Below are positions 11,296 through 20,555 of a stretch of 64,000 nucleotides of DNA, piece after piece. Source of the DNA: Cladophialophora immunda (lineage: Eukaryota; Ascomycota; Eurotiomycetes; Chaetothyriales; Herpotrichiellaceae); the NCBI RefSeq assembly GCF_000835495.1, contig NW_015622542.1, positions 1,138,485 through 1,202,484 of the forward strand. The letters run 5' to 3'. Positions within the stretch are counted from its first letter, which is position 1. The number at the start of each line of letters is the position of its first letter. Under the pieces are notes generated by a model. It made no database searches and was not told where the DNA came from. It worked only from the letters and a program-made list of their open reading frames with translations. Both the position numbers and the translations under genes were made by a program.

Positions 11296-12447
11296 CTCGA
11301 GCAACCACCCGGATTCAACGTTCAACAACGCACTTGGAGAAGAGTAGAGATGGCCCGCAGCAGGTTTATGAGGGAAGAGGGTGATAAATACGAGGTAAAC
11401 GATGATCTATCTCCGAGATCTTTCTCGCGAAATAGAGTCGAATAGGGAAACATGTGTTGGGCATAATACGGACGCCGAGGCCCCAAGGGAGCGAGGGTCA
11501 ATGGCTGTTGATTGGCTACAACTCAACCACCAGCCTCGTGGGTGAGACGTCAATACGATAAACGAGATAGAGGAAATTGACAACAGACGCCGGCAACAAC
11601 TTGGTCCAACAGGTGCCTTCATGATGATGCCCTTGTCATGCCTCATGCTCTGCCACCTTGAGAATGCACCCAATGATACTGCTCATTGCTTTGTGATTGC
11701 TCGGATAGACGACTGATCTGTAACCGTGGTCAACGAACTGCAGGGGGGAACCACCAGCGGATGATAGTCGCGTGTACGGTGGTTCTGCTGCATTTGAGAG
11801 AGGCTGAATAGTCCACAAGGAGAACAGAAGACTTGTTCTGATCAATTCATGTTTTCCCGCCAAGGCCACAGCTGGACTCAGTTACTCCCACCACCATATG
11901 GATAAAGGACATCACCTGCCACACCCGCCAAGTAACAAAACCACACACCCAGCGACAGGAAGGGATCCACTGTCCAGAAATCATTCCCATATATTTTACT
12001 AACCCAGAATCACCGTCAACATAGCCCAATTCGAAAGAAGTGCAACAGCGGGAACACCTGAGACCTCGTAACATGCTACACTTCAAGTCCGGGATATGGA
12101 ACTCACAAAGTTCTTATTCTATCGGGTTTGGCGGGAGGGGCCTTCCCCCCTTCTAGTGGATGAATGATATGTGCTCGCTGCTGCCCAAGGGAGCACGAGG
12201 TCTCGCACATATCATTCATCAACTACTCACAAATAACAATTGGAGTCGTAGTGGTTGCTGCTAGACCCATTCAACTTCGGATTGAAGGGTCTAGCAGCAA
12301 CCACTACGAACCAATTGTAGAGGGGGGAAGGTAAGATAGACGCCGAACCGAGAATTGAACTTTTTTGCCATTTTGAATATCTCTATCCTCCTGTTCGATT
12401 CGCACTGTAAGCACTTTCTTTTTGTTCAGTCACATAAACCAAGAAGT
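11296..12447. other. Gene-free spacer containing the hairpin element
   Basis: This 1.15-kb stretch lies between the amidase start and the end of the SDR gene. Open frames are short and unlike known proteins. Its only clear structure is the 191-bp inverted-repeat element at 12141-12331, annotated separately. Confidence 0.5.
12141..12331. mobile_element. MITE-like element with terminal inverted repeats and two internal hairpins
   Basis: The outer ends are imperfect inverted repeats: CCTTCCCCCCTTCTA at 12141-12155 against TAGAGGGGGGAAGG at 12318-12331. Inside lie two stem-loops in a row. Stem 1 pairs 12154-12174 with 12205-12225 (21 bp, one mismatch) around a 30-nt loop. Stem 2 pairs 12237-12268 with 12287-12317: 7 bp (CAATTGG), a small bulge, then 23 bp unbroken. 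Its inner stem (12270-12275 with 12280-12286) closes on a C-TTCG-G tetraloop at 12275-12280. No open frame and no clear target-site duplication is seen. It could be a small non-autonomous transposon, a structured RNA, or both. Confidence 0.5.
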
Positions 12448-13534
12448 TCAGCCCAGTCTCTCTTTGAGTAACTGCTCACTCAGCCTCCACAAGCGCTCAC
12501 CAAGCTCTTCGTCTGTGGCCTTACCACTTGGATCGGTCACTTTCTTGTCCGGCACGATATACTGCCCAGTGATACCTTTCTCCTCGATCTCCTGACTCGT
12601 CGCTGCATATAGCGCTGACCGGCAGCCTTGCGCAACCGGGTCACTCATGAAAGGCCTCACGAGCTTGTGGCCGACGACACCGAGCTTCCCGTACGCCTCT
12701 TCAGCTTGAAGTGGTTGGTCGGTCGCGACGGCGCCCGGGTGCACCGCGTTGACATAGACATTTTGACCCGGTCCGAAGCCCAACTGGCCACCATCGATCC
12801 GGCGCTGGAGAGCCCGTGTGGTCAAGATCTGAGCAAGCTTGGTCCGGTTGTAGAGCTTAGTAGGTCCGATGTCCTGGTTGATCTCGGCTTCGTTCTCGAA
12901 TTGCACGTTCGCTTCCGCACCACGGTGCAGCTCTGACGACTCAAAGACCACACGAGATCCTGGAGTGGTTTGAAGCCGGGGAAGGAGTTTCAGCAGCAGG
13001 AGGAATTGCGAAAGGTGGTTGACTTGGAAGTGTGAATCGAGATGATCCTTGGTCTCGTTGTAGACTCCGACACCCAGGCCGGCATTGAGGATGAGCTGTC
13101 AGCGGTTGAATTAGTGGGAGCACTCTTGAGACATCTCGGTTGGTTGAGTGCCCGTCAACATACGCCGTGGAGCTTTTCCTGAGAATCCGCCAATTCATTG
13201 GCAACCTTCTCTGTGAACTTGAGGTCCTCGAGATCACACTTCACCCAATGAGCCTTGCTCGCATCTCCATACTCCTTTAGCTCTTCAAGTGCGGAATGAG
13301 CATGCTCCTCCTTGTTGGACAGGATGGTGACGCTTCCGGCATGATTCTGCAGCAGGTGGGCGGCAATACCAAAGCCTATCCCAGCGCTACCCCCAGTGAC
13401 GATGTAATTCTGGTTCACAGTTGTTAGCGAGGGCATCCCACTATCCGAGGAGGTTGGGCAATACCTACCTTGCCAGACAAGTCGGGAATATCCGTGTCTG
13501 GATTGAACTTGTTGGTCCCCAGGAGAGACGACAT
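12448..13534 (-). CDS. Short-chain dehydrogenase/reductase
   Basis: This is an NAD(P)-dependent oxidoreductase with a Rossmann fold. There are three exons: 13534-13469, 13409-13164 and 13095-12448. The two introns are 59 and 67 nt and both are phase 0; the product is 319 residues. Visible motifs are TGGSAGIG (cofactor binding), LILNAG (the NNAG-like strand) and the catalytic pair in YNRTK. The wider pattern around VVFESSELH and YVNAVHPGAVATD resembles the retinol-dehydrogenase/WW-domain-oxidoreductase-like SDRs common in fungi. The substrate is unknown. Upstream lies a promoter rich in palindromes, and just downstream the MITE-like element. Confidence 0.85.
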
Positions 13535-14005
13535 TGTGCGGCTTTGGGATTTCCTCGCAAGGAAAAGAATGTTAAGCCTCGTATTGAGAAGAATCCTACA
13601 AGATACCCTCATCCGGGTCTGTGGCTGTAGCTTGGGCACTGAGACGACGCATGCCGACACATGGTGCAAGGTCGGATATCTGATTGTCCGCCATTATATA
13701 CAGTGTATATGGCTTGGCCAGGATGAGAAGTCATGATGACAGTGTTAAGTCATGACTTGGGTTTGATGGATACACCATCCGACGACGTCAGATGTACCAA
13801 TCGGGGTCGCAGGGAGCACCCGCAGCTCATCCCGCATTAGTTCCCCCCCTCACAGTCCGCATCTATCTCCCACCAGTTCACGTGCGAGTTGGGTTTCGGA
13901 TCACTAACTGATACCCCAGGCATTGGTTGCCTTGGAATGTGGAGTCTCGGACGCCTCTATTTCGATCTCGCACCGATGTTGCGATGACAGTGAGACGCTC
14001 AATCT
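13535..14005. promoter_or_regulatory. SDR promoter region with clustered palindromes
   Basis: Within 100 bp lie ATATAC-AGT-GTATAT (13696-13710), AAGTCATGA (13728-13736), the perfect 12-bp palindrome AAGTCATGACTT (13747-13758) that repeats it, and GACGTCA (13784-13790), a CRE-like half. These could be transcription-factor sites for the SDR gene starting at 13534; no factor is assigned. The remainder up to the end of the next gene shows no coding sequence. Confidence 0.35.
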
Positions 14006-15341
14006 TCAGCCGGCGTGGGGCAATCCTGGTGGTCTCCTGGGACGACGGAATTCTTCCCGGATGCCCTGGCCATCATCAACAATGACCGGACGCTCCGACA
14101 GATTTCCATCTGACCGTCGAGGATTTGCTGGACGTATACTTGGTTCTGGCGGCCCAACAATCGCTGTTGGAACCCAGGTTCGGACTTTGTTGGCCGGGGT
14201 CGAACGTGGTGATGCTGTTCCAGAGTTGTCCGACTCAGAGTCTGGGCTCGACCTTCCCGACGAGACTGCTTGGCCTGATGGTATATCAGATCCAGGTAGA
14301 TGCGGTGGAGGCGTTGGATTTTCAGCCGCCGGTGGATGTGCGGAAATGGTTAGAGGGATTACTGGAACGGACGGATTATCTGCGGTAGCTGAAGGTGTTT
14401 TGTGAACCGGCACACGGCGTGAAGAAGGTCCTGATCGAGGACCCCTGGGACTGCTGGGCTTAGGAGGTCGTGTGGGACGCCTGCCAGATGATCCAGAATT
14501 CCTTGATGTCGTCGGGTCGCTGGGGACGAAAGATGCAAGCCCTCTGCGGCCCAGGACAGCTTCGAGTTCAGGATGCGACGCAATATGAGATTGAGTCAAA
14601 TGAAATGCCAGTGCAACAAGTTCTCGAGTCATCCGCAGCATTTCTTCCTGCCGGACTTGCATTCGTTTGCACTCTCTGGCGTTCTTTCTACACTCTCTTT
14701 CGGTCTTCTTGCAGCTCGAAAGCATGGTCTTGACTTGACTTGCATTTAAGGAACTGTTACATGAAAATCAGCACTCAGCATCAACACAGAAACCGATGAA
14801 ACAGGCCGGCTTACAGTTGTTGAAGCAGCTCGTTCGGGATAGCTCCCTGGTCGGCATGCAACTGCTCGAACTTCTGAAGAAGTTGATAGCGATGTAGAAT
14901 CGCCATGAGTAAGATAGCGCTAGTCTTGATGGAATTGAGTAAAGTGCAGATAGGTGACCAGTCCTCCTTGCGCATGAACCACCTCCAGTGAGCATACCAT
15001 TGCTGGAGAGTTGTGTAGTCCCTGTCGATTCTCAGAGGGTCAAGCCTAGCCAAAATGTCATCAATTCTGTCCAAGGCTCTCCTCCCTGATGTGACGATGT
15101 GTTGCGCTATGTCTGATGTTTCCCTTTGCCTCAAGATATCGTCGTCAACGAAACGATCGTCCGTGACAGCGTCGTGGAACATGCTTAGAAGGGTGCTAAA
15201 TGGTTCCACTTCGTCGTAGATCGCCTCGACGTCTTTCTTGGCGTACTTGAGGGTCCGAAAGCAGCGGCGAAGATCTTTGGAGACGTGAAGGAATTCCGCT
15301 GCAATAGTCAAAATGGCGGAGAATGCGCCAACAGGCTCCAT
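14006..15341 (-). CDS. Solo fungal STAND-type N-terminal domain protein, proline-rich tail
   Basis: Two exons, 15341-14815 and 14753-14006 (61-nt intron, phases agree), give 424 residues. The first 100 residues (MEPVGAFSAIL, then LHVSKDLRRCFRTLKYAKKDV) look like the helical N-terminal domain that heads many fungal STAND/NLR proteins. A second helical stretch with a WYAHWRWFMRKEDW patch follows. After the intron comes a charged coiled coil (near residues 180-215). The last roughly 170 residues are rich in Pro, Ser and Arg and probably disordered. No P-loop, NACHT or NB-ARC motif and no repeats are present. Function is not known; a signalling or death-fold adaptor role is inferred only from the domain. 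The domain assignment is from pattern recognition, not a search. Confidence 0.65.
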
Positions 15342-16629
15342 GATAGGGTCAAATCAGTCACGGTCGTACTACCTAGTCGTCGGGCAGAGAAGAGGGACAG
15401 AGAACTTGCAAGGAAGGAAAGCCTCAGGAAGTCGACATTTCGAGTTTTCCCTTCCCAGAGGGATTGAGCATGGTTCCTCGGGGGGACTTATACTGATTTG
15501 TTTCTCCCAATCCAGAAGAAGAGGCTCATCTGCAAGCTCGTAACCGGTGAGTCCTGTATGGATCGCTTTCCACAAGGAGTCACCCGCATCCTCAGTGGCA
15601 TTCCATTGGTGGTGGGCACGCTGACTACTGCCTTCCAAATCATAGATCATTGGGCGATTGAGTCCGGCTCCTAGATGCGGGGGACTGAAAGCGACAAGGA
15701 AGCCCATGGAAATGCAACGAAATGGAAATGGAAGGGAATCAACCATACAATGACTCCTGAGAACTGGCTGTTGTCAAGACTGTCTTGGTTGTTTCGAGCA
15801 TTCCTAAACACCAAACCAGATGCGGCGCCCAGAGAAGACAATAGGTATCAGCCACAACTCAGAATACAACTCTCAGCCTCATTGCCATGCCGGAGCCCAT
15901 TAGCGCCCACGCTTAGGCCGCGGGTCAAACAGTAGATGAGGGAGGCTATGCCTTTAGCGACCTCGAATGCGCCAGCTGGTAAAAAGAAAGCTGCCTGAAA
16001 TGTCGATATTTGAACGATCAAGGATCGAAGAGCACCTGGGATACTCGTGTCCCTCCTTTCCAAATATATCCATCTCGGATTAGCTGTTTGTCTGGCAAGG
16101 AAACCACACCGAATCGTTGCAGGAGGGCCAAAAAGGCGAACAACCAACAATCACCCAGGGCTCCTTTTCTCCCAGATCAAGGATATATGGTTAGAGGAGT
16201 GGCCTCAAAACAAGCTTCCTGGTGGTGTATGCCCTTGGAGTTTCAATTCGCCACCCTTCTTCAAACGGGATAGTGGTCCATCGGCGCCATGTCGGAACTT
16301 GTGCTGCTGACTGTTATTGTCGTCGGATGTATGGATCAGGCGGAGTGTGCTGCGTTCGGCGACGTGCTCGCACCATCGCTCTGGCCGGGTGAAACCCTGG
16401 TGAAAAAGAGTAGCAAGACTCGCACATATTTGAATGCATTGCTGGCAGAAACTATTTCAGTGAGTTGAGGTACCCACCGCTGGAGTTTTTTGGTGGAGAC
16501 AGAGTGTACATACTGGCTGGTCGATCAAAATCCATACCTATACAGAAGCAAGGCTCAGGCCATACGTTGTCCTGCCGTGGCTGAACTTTCGTCGTCCAAG
16601 GAAAGGGGTAAATGTGTCGAAATTTCCAG
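15342..16629. other. Gene-poor spacer with possible coding relics
   Basis: On the minus strand an ATG frame at 15369-15746 (125 codons) contains plausible protein-like composition (for example GLTGYELADEPLLLDWEK). A second minus frame at 15848-16150 has a hydrophobic stretch. They do not join in phase in any obvious way and match no family I recognise. They may be decayed exons or chance frames. Confidence 0.3.
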
Positions 16630-17805
16630 CTAACTGTACCATCGCTGTGCCACACACTGGAGCCAAGTCTCGATGGCACCGTGGATAGGATCTAGGATGG
16701 AATCGTGACTGACACCCTTAATGATCTTGGAGTTGAAGCTGACTTTCGATTGTGAAACAGCACTCGCCCAGCAGTCATCAAAGTGTCTTGACCCACTTGG
16801 GCGAATCAGAATGTCGTTTTCGGAATGTAGCGCATCGACGTGAAGGTGCTCAGAGTCGATGGTGCTATGATTCAGGCTTTTTTCTTGCTCGACGACTGCG
16901 TCAGCAAGAGTCCGGCTGTCAAGCCAGTCCTTGCCTTGCACAGTGCCGGTATTTCCTGTCGTGATCACCGTGTGCACGTGTTTCCGCAGATATAAAATGG
17001 CATCGTCCGCGGAGCCTTGAATATCTTCAGCGAACATGTACTTCATGACTAGGGCCTCCATTTCAGTAAGAAGAGCTTTCTCAAATGAATTTTCGCTGTT
17101 ATTCCGACCATCGATCTCTCCAGTCGTGGTCGCGACGGCGGTGGCCGATTTGCTTTGAAATTCGCCACGCAGTCCCGAGCTGAACGCAAAAGTACGGCTG
17201 ATAGCTCTAGCGCACGAAGGGAACTTGCCAATCGCCTGAAGCGGCAGCAGTGCAGCAACCTGCATCAAACGCGCACCACCTTCCTTCGGGTGGACCCATG
17301 GAGAAAGCAAGACGACATGAGGCCGTTTAGGGTGCAGCAATCCACGATGCGCCAGAAGAGTTGCGAGCAGGTACGGGCCTCCTCCAGAATGGGATGCTAG
17401 CGTGACATGTCTGATCCCCAAGTGATTTAGCAGAGCAGGAACAGCGGCGACCTGTACTGCCACACGTTGGTCTAGAGGAACTCGGGTGGAGCCACCAAGG
17501 CCTGGTCTATCCATGGAGATGATGCGGATCTTGAGACGTCGAGCAATGTTGGCTGAGCGACAGAGCGGATAACGCCCACCCAACAGACCACCGATAAAGA
17601 AGACGACGCATGGATCTGGATCAGCATCTCCGTCGTCGCCGTCACTCGATTTCCTGGTGCTACCTGGACGATATCCAAGGTCTGAGTAGGTGATTCGTAG
17701 ATCCTGTCCAACATTGGGCACAACGGAAGCAGGTAGAATAAAGGATCTGTGGAGGCGGATATCGCATAGTGTTTCGATGGCGAGGGTGCGGGCGTCGGCG
17801 ACCAT
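16630..17805 (-). CDS. Alpha/beta hydrolase
   Basis: This single-exon protein has 391 residues and starts at ATG 17805. The fold shows in order: FFIGGLLGGRYP (oxyanion-hole strand and loop), MDRPGLGGS, and the nucleophile elbow ASHSGGGPYL with the serine in a GxSxG-like turn. A candidate acid sits in HSENDILI and the histidine in KGVSHDSIL near the C-terminus. Fungal proteins of this type are usually annotated only as hydrolases; the reaction is unknown. There is no signal peptide or membrane segment, so it is probably intracellular. The spacing between the elbow and the acid is long (about 180 residues), pointing to a large lid with a low-complexity Ser/Thr section. Confidence 0.8.
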   Translation of the reverse strand: MVADARTLAIETLCDIRLHRSFILPASVVPNVGQDLRITYSDLGYRPGSTRKSSDGDDGDADPDPCVVFFIGGLLGGRYPLCRSANIARRLKIRIISMDRPGLGGSTRVPLDQRVAVQVAAVPALLNHLGIRHVTLASHSGGGPYLLATLLAHRGLLHPKRPHVVLLSPWVHPKEGGARLMQVAALLPLQAIGKFPSCARAISRTFAFSSGLRGEFQSKSATAVATTTGEIDGRNNSENSFEKALLTEMEALVMKYMFAEDIQGSADDAILYLRKHVHTVITTGNTGTVQGKDWLDSRTLADAVVEQEKSLNHSTIDSEHLHVDALHSENDILIRPSGSRHFDDCWASAVSQSKVSFNSKIIKGVSHDSILDPIHGAIETWLQCVAQRWYS

Positions 17806-18465
17806 CGCTTCTTCAACTCAGATAGCAGAGACTCTCAAATCGACGGGTGGTCGTGTCCCCTCAGTGTCGTAAAGGGAGTCTCTCCTGCGCTGTTGTCGAC
17901 AATCTTGAAGTGAGATGCCTACGATGCCTTGGACGAAGTCACAGAAAGTTACGCTGGTGCCTGGGTCCTCCGACCGTGCCGCTTTTAAACCATCACCCCA
18001 CGGCCCACGTCTCCTCGTGCCTCGGTCACCCGTGTCGACTTTCCATGAATGCGAACATAATGCCAACCCACATACTGCCTCAGACTCTCCATCTCATGCA
18101 GCCTTGTCAACAACGTGTCGTCTCTATCAGGCTCCCTATCAGCGAATCGACATTTTGTGTCACGTGTCGTGTCGTATGAATTGACTTAGGACGGATACGG
18201 ACTAGCCTGTCTTGGCGCATCTGACCTATGCAGTTCAACTATTTCAGAGAACACATTAAGCTGATTGAGAGTATCACACAGTGTTATTGGGCCGTTTGAG
18301 AAGCCATTGAGACTCCATTGCCCTTGTTTTGTCCTCGCGAGCTCGAATAGATCCTCGATGTCCGAGTAATATGCAAGACATCCTAATCGGAATTCGGACC
18401 GACTCATTTACAGGCAAAAGGCACACTCTGATCTCGTCCATCTCAAGTCTAGCAGTGACTGGGTA
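17806..18465. other. Intergenic spacer upstream of the hydrolase
   Basis: This contains the presumed promoter of the hydrolase. A 73-codon ATG frame on the minus strand (18186-18407) has protein-like composition but no recognisable family, and is not called. Confidence 0.35.
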
Positions 18466-18598
18466 GCCACTAGCTACTAAATCGTCTGGGAGTAGGTCGG
18501 GCGCTGCTTCTGGTACTTATATTCCTGTAAAGCCCACCGCCTCCCCTAATTATGGGACGAGTAGGAGCAGGACCAAAAACACAACTATTAACTGGAAT

Positions 18599-19131
18599 AT
18601 GGAGACCTCAACTTCAGGAACGAGCAACTCCACGTCCTGGACCTTTATTTCCACGAGGACGACCGGGACATTGCGTCCGAGCGTGAGGATAAGTGCAAGC
18701 ACCGAGTCACTCGGGAGCTTGATTTCGACCAGCTCTAACACCCTAGTCTCGACCTCCAGGTCCATTCCTTCTTCCTCGTCCACCACTACTTCATCCACGC
18801 CCAACTCTTCCTCCATCAATACTTCGTCCATATCCAGCTTTGCATTAATTCCCAGTATTCAATGAGTCTCCGTACGAGGCTGACATAAATCCTCGGATGC
18901 ACAGAGATTGTGCCTTCCGCTGAGGAGGGATACCTGACTATCACCTATGCATCGTTCAGCCTATGTATAGAGCGTTGCGATGACGAAAACAGCTGTTTTA
19001 GCTTCACCTATCAAACCTGCATAGGATCCTGCACTTTGTATGACGGCGTGGTGTCTAATACCATTACTGGCAATAGCGACTATACGTCGGGACAGGATTT
19101 TGGTGCCAATGGTCCGGGAGATTGCATTTAA
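18599..19131 (+). pseudogene. Ser/Thr-rich extracellular protein with PAN/apple-like domain (partial or decayed)
   Basis: A Ser/Thr-rich stalk-like frame (open from about 18466, first ATG 18599) can be spliced in phase to a cysteine-rich segment. The intron would be 18855-18904 (GTATTC donor, CACAG acceptor). The second part reads SFSLCIERCDDENSCFSFTY followed by CIGSCTLYDGV, the cysteine spacing of fungal PAN/apple domains, and ends at 19131. No signal peptide or convincing upstream exon was found, and an in-frame stop lies just before 18466. It therefore looks like the 3' remnant of a secreted or wall protein gene, though a missed 5' exon cannot be excluded. Confidence 0.35.
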
Positions 19132-19584
19132 ACTCCTTTAGCTAGAAAGGGCTGAGAAAGGAGACTGGGTGGAAAGAAGCAAGAACTGGGTTGTAAAGAC
19201 GACTGATGGTTCATGATGCTGCTGCAGGTGGACCGAGCCTCCTTCGACAGCCATTTTGTACCACGCTGTCTCAACGGCTGTATATGTGTCTGATGATCTG
19301 CCCCCGTCAATTAGTCTGCACGTTTGTGGCGGTTGTCTAGCGAAGCGTCATCCTTGACTCATTCTATACATCCAACGTGTCGCTCTGCTCAAAATACCAC
19401 ATGGTTCAGGTGGCTTGCCTAATCGAATCACTCAGAAGCAAATAGAACTGTGTAACGGGAGCCTACCTATCCTCTGTACTATATAGTGTCCTTTGGTTCT
19501 CCAACATGAAACTTTAATCCATCCCTCCATGAAACCCAGCTCGTTTGACGACAGCACATCCTCATTACAACAACCACACACACA
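19132..19584. other. Spacer and presumed promoter of the GFA gene
   Basis: This is a 453-bp stretch with no credible open frame. The last 100 bp are rich in C and A (CACACACACA before ATG 19585), typical of a fungal 5' leader. Confidence 0.4.
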
Positions 19585-20106
19585 ATGGCCGATCCTGCTG
19601 AAACTCTGACCGGCTCCTGCCTCTGCGGGTCATGGCGATACACGGTTCCCAAACAACCGATCAAGAGCATCATCTGCCACTGCAACGCCTGCAAAAAGTG
19701 GACGGGGGGATCTTTCATGCCCAACGTCCTGTTTCCCAGCTCCGGCTTCGACCTGAAACCAGACGAGGCGGTTTCTCCGCCGCCGCAAATGACAACGTAT
19801 GCAGACAAGGGCTCCGACTCGGGCCGCACGGTCAACCGTCACTTCTGCGCCACCTGCGGGAGTCCGCTGTACTGCTCAAGCTCTCTCTCCCCGGAGATGA
19901 TCTCGGTGCCGAGCGGGTCCATCGATGGACTGCTGGGTGCATCCAAGGCGGAGCATGCGAAGTTGACCGAAGAAGAGCGCCTGAGGGGGCTGGCTCCAGA
20001 GATGGAGTTTTATTGTCAAAGAGCGGCGCCCTGGGTGGAAATCAAAGGCAAGACCATGAAGCTTCACGGGATGGGCGACTCGGGACACGAAGGGGACAAA
20101 TCCTAG
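19585..20106 (+). CDS. GFA/CENP-V domain protein (glutathione-dependent formaldehyde-activating type)
   Basis: This intronless protein has 173 residues. It has the GFA zinc-binding cysteine pattern: CLCGSWRYTV, then CHCNACKKWTGG, and later RHFCATCGSPLY. This family is named after the bacterial enzyme that joins formaldehyde to glutathione. Most fungal members are uncharacterised, so the enzymatic role is not assured. The position of a conserved Gly-rich turn and the final DGL segment fit a single GFA domain filling nearly the whole protein. A short acidic tail follows. No targeting signal is seen. The neighbouring MFS carrier and zinc-cluster regulator on the right suggest a detoxification setting, which is only context. 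Confidence 0.85.
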   Translation: MADPAETLTGSCLCGSWRYTVPKQPIKSIICHCNACKKWTGGSFMPNVLFPSSGFDLKPDEAVSPPPQMTTYADKGSDSGRTVNRHFCATCGSPLYCSSSLSPEMISVPSGSIDGLLGASKAEHAKLTEEERLRGLAPEMEFYCQRAAPWVEIKGKTMKLHGMGDSGHEGDKS

Positions 20107-20555
20107 CTGTTACAGTGCATCTTTTTCCAGAACTTAGCGGCTATAGCCATGACGAGGCATGCCGATGCCGAACTCCCATTGACAACTCATTAATATGAGT
20201 CAACTTCTAGTTGCCGCATCTATCACACATGTCCCTTCTCTCTCTCCCCATCAGCAGTTGTTTCTCCTCTTCCGCCAGAATGGAATCCTTAGGATTTGGG
20301 CGCCTGGCGGAATTGGTAAGCTCCGGATTCCCTGCAATTCTCCCCTTTTACATTGGTGGGCGGAGGTTACTCGCTCCGAGTAGTGGGTCACGCGTCCTGA
20401 CTCCACCTGAAGGCAGCCAAATGCTCTAACTGAGCAAATGGCTATATTAGAGAGATACAGTCGAATGAGTCCAGCCGGAGCGGTCCTGTCTGCGATGGTT
20501 TTGAGGCAAGAGTCCTTGCTCGCTGCGGGTTGCTGTGTAGAGCGGAACGGCGATC
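20107..20555 (+). promoter_or_regulatory. Spacer and presumed promoter of the MFS gene
   Basis: No coding sequence is evident. CCGG-containing motifs near 20330 (GCTCCGGATT) and 20475 (AGCCGGAGCGG) carry the CGG triplets favoured by Zn2Cys6 factors. A link to the adjacent regulator is only a guess. Confidence 0.3.

Noticed and set aside
12338..12372. Minus-strand sequence resembling the 3' half of a tRNA (TTCAATTCTCGG)
   Set aside because: The matching 5' arm of the T stem is absent and no acceptor, D or anticodon arms can be formed.
15369..16150. Two minus-strand frames that might be exons of one membrane protein
   Set aside because: They do not join in phase and match no family; kept only as a remark in the gap entry.
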